Assembly (NCBI GenBank): GCA_015295835.1
Contig: DVEG01000003.1
Coordinates: 159,780 to 223,779 of the forward strand
Reading direction: 5' to 3'
DNA length: 64,000 bases
Source: Oscillatoriaceae cyanobacterium M7585_C2015_266
Lineage (GTDB): Bacteria > Cyanobacteriota > Cyanobacteriia > Cyanobacteriales > Oscillatoriaceae
Notes under the pieces: model-generated
What the model was told of the DNA's origin: nothing
The model's database searches: none
The model's input: the letters and a program-made list of their open reading frames with translations, nothing else
Translations under genes and position numbers: made by a program
In this document: piece after piece, positions 49,012 to 58,501 of the stretch
Position numbering within the stretch: position 1 is the first letter of the stretch
Layout of the letters: the number at the start of each line of letters is the position of its first letter

Positions 49012-50016
49012 TTAGAATTGTTGTAAGAAGCGCAAATCGCTTGCGTATACACGACGAATGTCGTCAATTTGGTGCAGTACCATCGCAAAGCGCTCGACAC
49101 CGAAACCGGCAGCAAAGCCAGTGTATTTTTCCGAGTCGTACCCGACTGCTTTGAGAACGTTTGGGTGTACCATACCACAACCCATGACTTCTAGCCATCG
49201 CCCTTGCCATTGCAAATCTACTTCTGCAGATGGTTCGGTGAAGGGAAAATAACTAGCACGGAAGCGAATAGGCAATTCGCCAAACATTTGCCGCAAAAAT
49301 TCTTTAATGGTGCCTTTGAGATCTGTAAAGGTTAGTCCTTCGTCAACTGCTAAAATTTCTATTTGGTGAAAGACGGCAGCGTGGGTAGCATCGACAGTAT
49401 CGCGACGGCAGCAGCGACCTGGTGCAACAATGCGCACGGGGGGTTCGTGGGCCTCCATGTAGCGAATTTGTACGGAGGAAGTATGAGTTCGCATTAGATT
49501 GCCATCGGGCAGGTAAAAGGTATCCTGCATGTCTCTGGCGGGATGATCGGGGGGGGTATTTAGGGCTTCAAAGTTATAATAATCTGTTTCCATTTCTGGG
49601 CCTGTGGCCACGGTGTAGCCGAGTCCGACAAAGATATCAACCACTCGGTCGATGATACTGTTGATGGGGTGAATACGACCTTGTGGGCGATAAATACCAG
49701 GCATTGTGACGTCGAGGGTTTCGGCTTCCAGCCTGGCTTGAATTTGGGCGGCTTGTAATTGGGACCTGCGAGCATCGAGGCTGTTTTGCAGGGCGGTTTT
49801 GATTTCATTGGCCACTGCTCCAATCCGGGGTCGGTCGGCGGCGGCGAGTTGGCCCATGCTGCCTAAGATACGGGAAAGTTGGCCTTTTTTGCCTAGATAG
49901 TTGACTCTCAGTTCTTCTAAATGTTCGAGAGTATCGGCAGTGGCGATCGCTTTGATTGCTTCAGAGCGTAGAGTTTCTAGTTGAGCTTCTAATTCGCCAA
50001 GCGCAGTAGTACTCAT
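49012..50016 (-). CDS. pheS: Phenylalanine-tRNA ligase alpha subunit
   Basis: A 334-residue class II aminoacyl-tRNA synthetase subunit. The N-terminal coiled-coil tRNA arm is followed by motif 2 ([18 protein letters not shown]) and motif 3 ([12 protein letters not shown]), with [12 protein letters not shown] and [14 protein letters not shown] in between. It charges tRNA-Phe as an alpha2-beta2 enzyme. pheT is not in the window, as in other cyanobacteria where the two genes are separate. ATG 50016. Confidence 0.95.
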   Translation of the reverse strand: MSTTALGELEAQLETLRSEAIKAIATADTLEHLEELRVNYLGKKGQLSRILGSMGQLAAADRPRIGAVANEIKTALQNSLDARRSQLQAAQIQARLEAETLDVTMPGIYRPQGRIHPINSIIDRVVDIFVGLGYTVATGPEMETDYYNFEALNTPPDHPARDMQDTFYLPDGNLMRTHTSSVQIRYMEAHEPPVRIVAPGRCCRRDTVDATHAAVFHQIEILAVDEGLTFTDLKGTIKEFLRQMFGELPIRFRASYFPFTEPSAEVDLQWQGRWLEVMGCGMVHPNVLKAVGYDSEKYTGFAAGFGVERFAMVLHQIDDIRRVYASDLRFLQQF

Positions 50017-50187
50017 GCGGGGTGAAAGGGAATGACTGGCAATGTTGAGTTTAACGCGATTTGAAGACGAAGGATTTTAGCAACAGCTCCAGGAGGAAAA
50101 AAAACAAAATTTTTTATCTTGTGGACGTCAAAGCGGTTCAAACTTGGTAATAAGTACAGATGCGATTTTTTCTTCTCTTTTCCTTTG

Positions 50188-51009
50188 ATGAAACTCTTGA
50201 TTAGCAACGACGATGGCATTTTCGCCCAGGGTGTCCGCGTTCTCGCCAACGCCCTTGCTGTTGCCGGTTACGATGTGACAGTCGTTTGTCCAGACCGTGA
50301 GCGCTCGGCTACAGGTCACGGACTTACTATGCACCAACCTATCCGCGCTGAGGTGGTAGAGTCAGTTTTTCATCCCGGTGTTAAAGCTTGGTCTTGTTCC
50401 GGTACTCCGGCTGATTGCATTAAGCTGGGGCTGTGGGGTCTGCTTGAGCATCCCCCGGATTTTGTCCTTTCGGGTATCAACCAGGGGCCAAATTTGGGCT
50501 CGGATGTTCTCTATTCCGGTACGGTTTCGGCGGCAATGGAGGGATTGCTAGAAGGGATTCCTAGTATTGCTTTCAGTTTGGCCAGCTATTCGGGACATGA
50601 TTTTCAACCGGCGGCAAAATTCGCGCTCGCTTTAATATCCCAATTAGCTGACAAACCTCTGCCAGCACCAATGCTGCTCAATGTCAATATCCCGCCAGTG
50701 GCAGTCTCTGAAATTGCCGGCGTCGCCATCACCCGTCTGGGAATGCGCCGCTATGTTGATACTTTTCAGAAACGGCTTGACCCTAGAGGTAAAACTTACT
50801 ACTGGCTGGCTGGTGAAGTCGTCGAAGAACTCCAACAACCTGCTGATCCGCGTTTGCCAGAATCCGTGATTACTGACGTGCAAAAAATTCGTGATAATTA
50901 TATCACGATTACGCCTTTGCACTATAATCTCACCGACGCAGCAGGGATTTCAACTTTGCTGGCATGGGGATTTGCTAAGGGCGAAAAAGATTGGCTGGCG
51001 CTAAAGTAA
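50188..51009 (+). CDS. surE: 5'/3'-nucleotidase SurE
   Basis: A 273-residue SurE-type nucleotidase. It starts [17 protein letters not shown] (metal-binding Asp pair), then [34 protein letters not shown] with the conserved Asn, and ends [19 protein letters not shown]. The enzyme dephosphorylates nucleoside monophosphates. A longer frame starts at 50119, but ATG 50188 with the conserved N-terminus is preferred. Divergent from pheS. Confidence 0.93.
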   Translation: MKLLISNDDGIFAQGVRVLANALAVAGYDVTVVCPDRERSATGHGLTMHQPIRAEVVESVFHPGVKAWSCSGTPADCIKLGLWGLLEHPPDFVLSGINQGPNLGSDVLYSGTVSAAMEGLLEGIPSIAFSLASYSGHDFQPAAKFALALISQLADKPLPAPMLLNVNIPPVAVSEIAGVAITRLGMRRYVDTFQKRLDPRGKTYYWLAGEVVEELQQPADPRLPESVITDVQKIRDNYITITPLHYNLTDAAGISTLLAWGFAKGEKDWLALK

Positions 51010-51278
51010 GGGGCAGGGATTACTTGTTTGGTTGAGAAGAATCAAAAAATAAGAGTAAACTAGAAATTAGGTGAGACAGTTATAGCGGGAAATGAGTGGG
51101 TTAAGAAAAAAGCGACAAACCAATCAGAGCGAGCGCAGGCTCTAACTACTTTCTCAGATAGGCGTCATTAAGCAAAAGGCTGGGCTTACACTTTACTCTT
51201 CGGCCGCACGCAACCGGAAAAAAACAAAAGCCTCAGCCTGTATCGTTTAAACTTGTTTTGGGAAAGCGGGAAATCCTA

Positions 51279-51677
51279 ATGAACGCTGACACATTTGATG
51301 GTCACTCTGTAACTTGCCCGATTTGTAATCGCACTGGTAGCTTTCAATCGGGTTTGATGTTCGGTGGACTCTATACTTGTCCTTACTGCCAGGAGCGTTT
51401 AGTAATTAGTTGGAGCGGTCATTATGTTCGAGATCCCTTCAATTTCAAAAAACTGGCAGTGGGACGAATGCTCCGCCGTCAAAGTCGCCCTCTAGCTCGT
51501 ATCCTTCGTGACATCGGATTGACTAAACCTCAAACACTGCTGGGAGTATTGGCGGGTGCAGTTGTTGCAGGGGTGGCTTTTGTAGCACTCGATGGCTTGG
51601 CGATCACACAACGTAATCCGTTTCAGGGGCTTGTCGAACAAGTCACTGAACTGTTTGATTCATCTGTAAAATACTAA
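51279..51677 (+). CDS. Small zinc-ribbon protein with one membrane helix
   Basis: A 132-residue protein. An N-terminal zinc ribbon has CPIC and, 21 residues later, CPYC, a rubredoxin-like knuckle pair. A membrane helix lies at about 85-107 (LLGVLAGAVVAGVAFVALDGL), followed by a short soluble tail. The middle (ARILRDIGL etc.) is basic. The function is unknown; I know of no family that would give it. The frame opens at TTG 51258; ATG 51279 is preferred. Confidence 0.6.
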   Translation: MNADTFDGHSVTCPICNRTGSFQSGLMFGGLYTCPYCQERLVISWSGHYVRDPFNFKKLAVGRMLRRQSRPLARILRDIGLTKPQTLLGVLAGAVVAGVAFVALDGLAITQRNPFQGLVEQVTELFDSSVKY

Positions 51678-51770
51678 AAAAAAATATAGTTTATTTATTT
51701 TTTATTAAAATATTTTTTATTATTTTAATTAAATTTTATTTATTTTTTTTATATATTATATTATTTATTT
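51678..51770. repeat. Extremely A/T-rich tract
   Basis: Nearly no G or C for about 90 bases, mainly T, with runs such as ATTTTTTATTATTTTAATT. It lies between two convergent genes. It can serve as bidirectional terminator sequence, and such tracts easily bend and melt; no gene. Confidence 0.75.
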
Positions 51771-51795
51771 AGCCAGCGCAAATAGTCGCTAACTT

Positions 51796-53436
51796 CTATC
51801 TTGGGTTAGGTGCTGTTCGCGACAATAACGTCCAATCGGCAGCAGTGCCAAGGATGCGGACATTCTCTAACTGCAGTTTTTCCTTAGTGACTTTGTCTAG
51901 CAATAAATAGGGCTGTAAATCTTGTTGCCAGTGGCGGAGAATTTGGTCATTACTTGTAGGAATAACTTGCCGTTCACTGTAAAAATTAAGCGATGGGCGG
52001 TGGTAAGGATGAGATGTATAAACAACAGCCCCTTCTGGCACATAACGCTGAATCACCGCCGCCACTGGCTTCACTGAATAATCCTCTGCCAGTTCCCAAA
52101 TCCAGTGATCGGAAATCATAAATAAAGTCAGCGAAATATAACTGCCCCAGAATAAAACTAAGATAAATTGCGGGTCTTGTCGATAAATTAAAATAGCCAC
52201 AACAGTCATCGTCAGCGCCGCGCATCCCAGAGTTAGTTGCACGTCTCGTTGGATTTGTTGAAAGCCCAATCCGCTAAAGTAAAAACTGCTAATCCAAGCC
52301 ACAAGTGCAAGAAAAACAAAAATTATTACCCAAAGGCGCGAGTAGACAAATGGTGCCGGAGCGGGTTTGCCGCTCGCACTCCAGTGCCAAATTTCAGCTA
52401 ACTGGGCACCGCCAACCAAAGCCAAAGCGGGATAGACAGGCAAAACATACCAAGGCAGCTTGGTACTCATGATAGAGATAGCCAAAAAGTAGACACCAAC
52501 CCAAACCAGGACTAATTTAGCCCAGCCCATATTGCGATTTTCCCAAGCCAGACGCAACCCAGACGGCCAAAACAACAACCAGGGCCAACTGTATTTGACA
52601 ATTTCCAGTAGGTAGTACCAGGGAGGAGCGGTATTGCCGGAGACGGGTTGCCAAATCCGCTGTAAGGATTGGTTGAAAAAGTGAACATTGAGGAAAAGTA
52701 AGCCATAATGCAGCCACTGGGCATAATACCAAGCGAAAACTGGTCCTAAGCCGAAAAGCAAACCGAACCAGAGATAGCCAGAAGTCAGTAGTCGCGGAGT
52801 ATCCCAGGCGATAAAAATGATAGCGAGCGCAAATAGCAATAAGCCGAGTATACCTTTAGTAAAACAAATCAACCCCAGCCCGATACCGACGCCGAGGGCA
52901 TAGCGCAAGTCGCGACGCGATCGCAGTAAGCACCAAAGCATCAGCAAGAAAAAACACAGCACCGCCCCATCTAGCATAGCTAAACGTCCGTGGCGCACCA
53001 CTGGCAGCAATGTCAGATAAATTAAGGCGGCAAACACTGCCGGTGTACGGCGAGGAAAGATTTCACGACCAATGCCGTATAATAGGGGCACTGAGAGAGC
53101 ACTGAGCATCGCCGGCAATAGACGTGTTGTCCATTCGCTGACGCCGCCAAAGTAATAGGCGATCGCTATTAACAAGTGCACTAGGGGAGGCTTGTTAAAA
53201 TAGGGCTGATTTGCCAGAGTCGGGTAAAACCAATTTAAATCTTTGCGCCAAATCTCCCTAGCTACTGACGCCACAATCCCTTCATCCCAATCTCGCAGGG
53301 GCAGAGTGTCGAGATTGGTTCCATACAAGAAAATTGCAGCCAACAGCAGCCCCAAAACCCATATTTGCTCGATGGCAAAATCAAAACGGGGGTCACGCTC
53401 GTTTGTTCTTTCTAAGTTAAATGTTTTTTTATACAC
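51796..53436 (-). CDS. Membrane glycosyltransferase of the ArnT/PMT (GT39/GT83) type
   Basis: A 546-residue multi-pass protein with about 11-13 helices. The first periplasmic loop carries the acidic pair in LPLRDWDEGIVASVAREIWR, the catalytic DE motif of ArnT-like enzymes, and NQPYFNKPPLVHLLIAIAYY follows, the PP-L family block. It transfers a sugar from a polyprenyl-phosphate donor to lipid or protein in the periplasm. It starts at GTG 53436. The acceptor is unknown. It follows the WD40 kinase on the same strand. Confidence 0.87.
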   Translation of the reverse strand: MYKKTFNLERTNERDPRFDFAIEQIWVLGLLLAAIFLYGTNLDTLPLRDWDEGIVASVAREIWRKDLNWFYPTLANQPYFNKPPLVHLLIAIAYYFGGVSEWTTRLLPAMLSALSVPLLYGIGREIFPRRTPAVFAALIYLTLLPVVRHGRLAMLDGAVLCFFLLMLWCLLRSRRDLRYALGVGIGLGLICFTKGILGLLLFALAIIFIAWDTPRLLTSGYLWFGLLFGLGPVFAWYYAQWLHYGLLFLNVHFFNQSLQRIWQPVSGNTAPPWYYLLEIVKYSWPWLLFWPSGLRLAWENRNMGWAKLVLVWVGVYFLAISIMSTKLPWYVLPVYPALALVGGAQLAEIWHWSASGKPAPAPFVYSRLWVIIFVFLALVAWISSFYFSGLGFQQIQRDVQLTLGCAALTMTVVAILIYRQDPQFILVLFWGSYISLTLFMISDHWIWELAEDYSVKPVAAVIQRYVPEGAVVYTSHPYHRPSLNFYSERQVIPTSNDQILRHWQQDLQPYLLLDKVTKEKLQLENVRILGTAADWTLLSRTAPNPR

Positions 53437-53498
53437 TATTTTATAAATTTATAAACTATTTGCTGTACGCTATTTTTTCTGGAAAAGCACTTCAAACT

Positions 53499-55649
53499 CT
53501 AAAATTCTGAAGAATGCACCTGCCAGATGCCGATGCTGTTATCCTCACTGCCGCTGTAGATTGTCGTGCCATCAGGAGCGATCGCCAAGCTCCGCACCAA
53601 ATCTGAATGTCCCTTGAGAACTTGCAGCAATTGACCCGTTTTCCAATCCCAAATTTTAATTGTGTGATCAAGAGTACCACCGCCGCTGACGAGAGTCTGA
53701 CCATCTGGACTAAAGACTAGGGACTCCACCGGAGCTGAGTGAGCAAACAGTGGTTGCATTCTCTCCCCCGTTTGCATATCCCAGAGATTAATACTGCCGT
53801 CGCCATTGCCACTAGCCAGAATTTGCCCGTCGGGAGTAAAGGCGATGCTTTTGACTTCTAGGGAATAGCCATTGAGTGAGAGCAGCAATTTACCCGAACG
53901 TAAATCCCACAAGTTCACAGTGCCGTCTTCGCTAGCGCTGGCAAGTAGAGGCAATTTGGGATGAAAAGCAACTGCATTCACCCAACCCAAATGACCACGG
54001 AGCGAGGCGATCGCTTTTCCTGTGTTTGCTTCCCATAATCTTACCGTTTTGTCACTGCTGCCAGAAGCCAAGAGCTTGCCATCCGCACTAAATGCGATCG
54101 CCAACACCCTACCCTCATGAGCCTCCAAAGTATTCAGCAAAGTTCCACTCCCCAAATCCCAAATTTTGATAGTATTGTCCCCACCCCCACTCGCCAACCT
54201 ATTACCATCCGGGCTACTCGCCAGCGCCCAAACTTCCTTATTGTGCCCTTGCAATATGTACAGCTGTTTTCCCGATTGCAAATTCCAGACTTTAATCGTC
54301 TTATCAGTGCTAGCAGTCGCCAACCACTCTCCATTCCGACTCAGGGCTAGAGCATTTACCCCCTGTGTATGATTGCCGAGATTTTTAAAAACCACCTTTT
54401 TGCCGTTATATCGAGATAAACTGCTTGACTTTGGCACCTTTCTCGCCGTCGAAGCATTCAGCCCAGGCAGCAAATCTTGATATATTTCAAACGTTACTTG
54501 TGTCAACAGCAGACTAATAATAGCTATTGACAACAGCACTACTATACCCGCTACAATATTATTATTTACTTTCACAAAGCCCCGCAAATTTAACGTTGGC
54601 GTTTTTGTCGAGCGATGCCTGCGTTTTCCTTTGGAAAAACTAGTAGTCGGCAGAATCACTCCTCTAGACTGCAAGTATGGGCGGTTGTAAGTATTGTAAG
54701 TAATAGAACGAACAGGTATAGTAGACTGCCCACTTAGCGGCACAAACCGTTCCATATCTGCAAGCCGCTGGAGAATTTCTTGCGTATTTTGTGGGCGATT
54801 ACCGGGGAAAGGAGCCATCATGCGATCAATTAACCCTGACAGCGCCGGCGAAACATCGATCGCCATTTGCCGCCATATCAATTCCCCGGTACGAGGATCT
54901 TCGGGAAAATCATTTGGGTTTTTGCCAGTTAGCAAAAACACAAAAGTGCGCCCAAGGGCAAAGAAATCTGACTGTGGCACTGCTTTTCCATTCGCTTGCT
55001 CTGGCGGTGTGTAGCCAGGAGAAATGATACCCGTTCCTCTTTGCACTCCCTCTTCGGCTTTGACAAAATAGGTAGAAGTAAGCTCCCGAACACTGCCGAA
55101 ATCGATCAAAACGAGTTGACCATCTTGACGCAGCATAATATTACTGGGCTTGATATCTCGGTGAAAGTACTGCTGCTGATGGACTTGGTGTAAAATCTCT
55201 ACCAGTTGTTTTAACCAAATGCGTGCCTGACTTTCTGATATCGGTTGGTAATTCCTTTTCGCTAGCCAATCCTCCAAGTTTGACCCTTCTATTTTTTCCA
55301 TTACCAGGCAGTGCAGAGGCTCTTTGCTGTCGCGGGGTGTGTAAGTAAAATAGCCGTCTGTTTCGACTCTGGGAATGCCTGGATGCTCTAAACGACTGAG
55401 TACTTGGGCTTCTCGTTTGAATAGGGAAATCGCCTTAGGGTTGGTGTCGGTGAGAATTTTCAAGACTAGGCGGTTATCTTGTTCGTCTGCGATTTCAAAG
55501 GTTTTGCCAAAGCCTCCTTCCCCCAAAAGATGCTTAACGCGATAGCGATTTTGTAGCACCAACGACGATCCACAGTGCCGACAAATCAGGTTGTGAGCAT
55601 TTAATGGATCATTTGGTTTCGGGCAGTTGGGGTTAAGACAGTAACTCAC
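53499..55649 (-). CDS. Ser/Thr protein kinase with membrane helix and seven WD40 repeats
   Basis: A 716-residue protein. A zinc-ribbon-like N-terminus (CLNPNCPKP ... CRHCGSS) comes first. The kinase domain runs from about 33 to 300: glycine loop LLGEGGFGKTF, VLKIL Lys, HRDIKPSNIM catalytic loop, LIDFGS and APE-like PPEQANG. A membrane helix lies at about 360-382. Then one seven-bladed WD40 propeller (about 410-716), each blade with LASGS-D-x-I-x-W. The kinase is thus cytosolic and the propeller outside, probably a sensor. GTG 55649 starts it. Family of PknB-like cyanobacterial kinases. Confidence 0.9.
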   Translation of the reverse strand: MSYCLNPNCPKPNDPLNAHNLICRHCGSSLVLQNRYRVKHLLGEGGFGKTFEIADEQDNRLVLKILTDTNPKAISLFKREAQVLSRLEHPGIPRVETDGYFTYTPRDSKEPLHCLVMEKIEGSNLEDWLAKRNYQPISESQARIWLKQLVEILHQVHQQQYFHRDIKPSNIMLRQDGQLVLIDFGSVRELTSTYFVKAEEGVQRGTGIISPGYTPPEQANGKAVPQSDFFALGRTFVFLLTGKNPNDFPEDPRTGELIWRQMAIDVSPALSGLIDRMMAPFPGNRPQNTQEILQRLADMERFVPLSGQSTIPVRSITYNTYNRPYLQSRGVILPTTSFSKGKRRHRSTKTPTLNLRGFVKVNNNIVAGIVVLLSIAIISLLLTQVTFEIYQDLLPGLNASTARKVPKSSSLSRYNGKKVVFKNLGNHTQGVNALALSRNGEWLATASTDKTIKVWNLQSGKQLYILQGHNKEVWALASSPDGNRLASGGGDNTIKIWDLGSGTLLNTLEAHEGRVLAIAFSADGKLLASGSSDKTVRLWEANTGKAIASLRGHLGWVNAVAFHPKLPLLASASEDGTVNLWDLRSGKLLLSLNGYSLEVKSIAFTPDGQILASGNGDGSINLWDMQTGERMQPLFAHSAPVESLVFSPDGQTLVSGGGTLDHTIKIWDWKTGQLLQVLKGHSDLVRSLAIAPDGTTIYSGSEDNSIGIWQVHSSEF

Positions 55650-56098
55650 GGAAGTTATAGGTTATATCAACTATATTGGATATATTGGAGTCTATAATGT
55701 TATTATTACTGTCAGGGGTTAAAAGTCAGTTGTTAGTCTGTAGACTTTTGGATTTTTATTTCTCGACTGTCTAATTTTAGCTTTTTTAATTTTTAATCTG
55801 ATTTTTTCTCCTCTCCCACCTGCTAGTCGCTCTTGACAAAGCCGCTTTATTGGCTAAAATGTATGTTTTATAGTAAAAAATTTTTCTCAGTTGTCAATCG
55901 ACTTGAAAGGAGGTAAACCAAGGCTTACAAGGAGAACTTCCGACTTTAGCCAGTTAGTAAAAAGTGCCAGTTGCGAGCGCGTCGGCTTTAATTTTGTTTT
56001 TTTCATACCCAATTGAGAGATTAAAAAATAGCAGTTTTTCAGTATTATATAAGGCTGTATCTTAACATAAAAAAGGAAAAACTTGATAAAATCAGGGA
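55650..56098. other. Divergent intergenic, no gene recognised
   Basis: About 450 bases between the kinase (minus) and the GH116 gene (plus). A GAAAGGAGGT string at about 55908 looks like a ribosome binding site, but no start codon follows at a proper distance. A minus-strand frame 55887-56153 overlaps the next gene and is rejected. Confidence 0.5.
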
Positions 56099-58492
56099 AT
56101 GACAGAGCCAAACACCATACCGGAAATCCCCTCCTGCGCTTGGAGCCGCCCAATAGGGAAAGGATGGGAAAAACCTTATACCGTAAGATATGCTAGCAAT
56201 TTAGATGATGGCCCTTGGCACGGAATGCCTCTGGGAGGCTTTGGGGCGGGCTGTATAGGGCGATCGCCAAGAGGGGATTTTAACCTCTGGCATATAGACG
56301 GCGGTGAACATATCTTTAAAACCATACCGGCATGCCAGTTTAGTATCTACGAAGAAACAACAGAAACCAAGCAAGCATACGCCCTTTGTACAGAAGCCCC
56401 AGAAGACGGCACCCTTTCAACATGGAAGTGGTATCCCAAAGAAGCGGGCACTTACCACGCCCTTTATCCCCGTAGTTGGTTTGTATATAAAAATGTTTTT
56501 CAAGCCGAACTGATATGCGAGCAGTTTTCCCCGATTCTACCGAATAATTACCAAGAAACCAGCTATCCGCTAGCTATTTTTGAGTGGACGGCACACAATC
56601 CCACCGAGGAACCGATTACCTTAAGCATTCTCTTCACCTGGCAGAATACTGCAGGCTGGTTTACCAATGCGATCAAATCGCCAACGGTAAGAATACGCGA
56701 TGATGGTAGCCCAGTTTACGAATACCAACCACGCTGGGGAGACAGTGAAGGTGCGAAAAATCGCTGGATACAAGATAATTTTCGCGTCGGCTGCTTAATG
56801 AGCAAACACGGTACGAAGACAGAGCCACAAGAAGGAGAAGGGGAATGGGCGCTCGCTACCTCCGAAAACCCCTCAGTGGAAGTCTTTCACAATACCCGTT
56901 GGAATCCTGCCGGTAACGGTGCAGAAATCTGGAAACAATTTTCTCGCGACGGCTCAATTTCCGACGAAGAAAACGAACGCCCAGCCGATGCAGGGGAACA
57001 AATAGCAGTTGCGATCGCTGTGCGCTTCACCCTCAAACCTGGCCAAACCCGTAAAATCCCCTTCATATTAGCCTGGGATTTTCCCGTCACCGAATTTGCC
57101 CCTGGCATTTGGTATTATCGCCGCTATACCGACTTTTTTGGGCGTAACGGCAAAAACGCCTGGGCAATGATCCGCACTGCCTTCAAATACTCCGATATTT
57201 GGAAAGAAGATATCAAACTATGGCAGCAACCGATTCTCTCCCGCCGCAGATTACCTGATTGGTTCAAAATGGCACTCTTAAACGAACTCTACGCCCTAAC
57301 TGACGGCGGTTCCCTTTGGACTGCCGCAGACGAACGCAACCCCAAAGGGCAATTTGCCGTTCTCGAATGTTTCGACTATCGCTGGTACGAAAGCCTAGAC
57401 GTACGTTTGTACGGCTCCTTTCCCCTTTTAATGCTGTGGCCAGAACTAGAAAAAACCGTGTTACGGGCATTCGCTCGCGCCATCCCCACAAGCGATGACA
57501 CGCCCCGGATTATCGGCTACAATCAAGCGCAAGCCGTTCGCAAAATTGCAGGTGCCACACCCCACGACTTAGGAGCACCCAACGAACATCCTTGGGTAAA
57601 AACAAATTACACTAGCTACCAAGATTGTAATCTCTGGAAAGATTTACCCTGCGATTTTGTCTTACAAGTCTATCGATATTTTTTCCTTACCGGCAGCGAC
57701 GATATCGAATTTTTACAGGAGTGCTGGCCCTCAATTGTACAAACACTAGCTTATTTAAAAACCTTTGATAAAGACGGAGATGGTATCCCAGAAAATAGCG
57801 GCGCTCCAGACCAAACCTTTGACGATTGGCCCATGCAGGGAGTCAGTGCTTACTGCGGAGGGCTGTGGATTGCAGCTTTAGAAGCGGCATGCGCTATCGG
57901 CGAAACGCTACTCCAATCCCCAAATCCTCCAATCCCCGCTTCCGAACTCCGCCAAACTATACTCACCTATCAAAGCTGGCTGCAACAAGCTCGCTCTGTC
58001 TATGAGAAAAAACTTTGGAACGGAAAATACTACCGCCTCGACAGCGAAAGCAACTCCGAAGTAGTAATGGCTGATCAACTTTGCGGACAGTTCTATGCTC
58101 AATTGCTGCAATTACCGGATGTTGTACCACGCGAGCGCGCTCTTAGCGCCCTAAAAACCATCTACGATGCCTGTTTCCTGAAATTCCACGGTGGCCAATT
58201 CGGAGCCGCTAATGGTGTGCAGCTTGATGGTTCCCCTGCCAACCCCGACGCTACTCATCCTCTTGAAGTTTGGATAGGAATTAATTTCGGACTGGCTGCA
58301 TTTATGGTAAAAATGGGAATGAGAGACGAGGCGTTACGAATTGCAGAAGCCGTGGTACGGCAAATTTACGACAATGGGTTGCAATTCCGCACTCCGGAAG
58401 CAATTACTACTGTGGGGACATTTCGCGCTTGCCACTACCTGCGGGCAATGGCAATTTGGGCGCTTTATGGGGTGTTGACTGATTTTAGTTGA
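56099..58492 (+). CDS. GH116 family beta-glucosidase (GBA2-like)
   Basis: A 797-residue glycoside hydrolase. The N-terminal beta domain starts with GMPLGGFGAGCIGRSPRGDF, and the (alpha/alpha)6 domain follows from about 400. The likely nucleophile is Glu423 in VLECFDYRWYE, and the likely acid/base lies in APDQTFDDWPMQG (residues 569-581). Both match the GH116 family of bile-acid beta-glucosidase/non-lysosomal glucosylceramidase. It has no signal peptide. It probably hydrolyses beta-glucosides or glucosyl lipids; the natural substrate is not known. The ATG is preceded by GGGA. Confidence 0.9.
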   Translation: MTEPNTIPEIPSCAWSRPIGKGWEKPYTVRYASNLDDGPWHGMPLGGFGAGCIGRSPRGDFNLWHIDGGEHIFKTIPACQFSIYEETTETKQAYALCTEAPEDGTLSTWKWYPKEAGTYHALYPRSWFVYKNVFQAELICEQFSPILPNNYQETSYPLAIFEWTAHNPTEEPITLSILFTWQNTAGWFTNAIKSPTVRIRDDGSPVYEYQPRWGDSEGAKNRWIQDNFRVGCLMSKHGTKTEPQEGEGEWALATSENPSVEVFHNTRWNPAGNGAEIWKQFSRDGSISDEENERPADAGEQIAVAIAVRFTLKPGQTRKIPFILAWDFPVTEFAPGIWYYRRYTDFFGRNGKNAWAMIRTAFKYSDIWKEDIKLWQQPILSRRRLPDWFKMALLNELYALTDGGSLWTAADERNPKGQFAVLECFDYRWYESLDVRLYGSFPLLMLWPELEKTVLRAFARAIPTSDDTPRIIGYNQAQAVRKIAGATPHDLGAPNEHPWVKTNYTSYQDCNLWKDLPCDFVLQVYRYFFLTGSDDIEFLQECWPSIVQTLAYLKTFDKDGDGIPENSGAPDQTFDDWPMQGVSAYCGGLWIAALEAACAIGETLLQSPNPPIPASELRQTILTYQSWLQQARSVYEKKLWNGKYYRLDSESNSEVVMADQLCGQFYAQLLQLPDVVPRERALSALKTIYDACFLKFHGGQFGAANGVQLDGSPANPDATHPLEVWIGINFGLAAFMVKMGMRDEALRIAEAVVRQIYDNGLQFRTPEAITTVGTFRACHYLRAMAIWALYGVLTDFS

Positions 58493-58501
58493 TTTTTTGA
58501 T

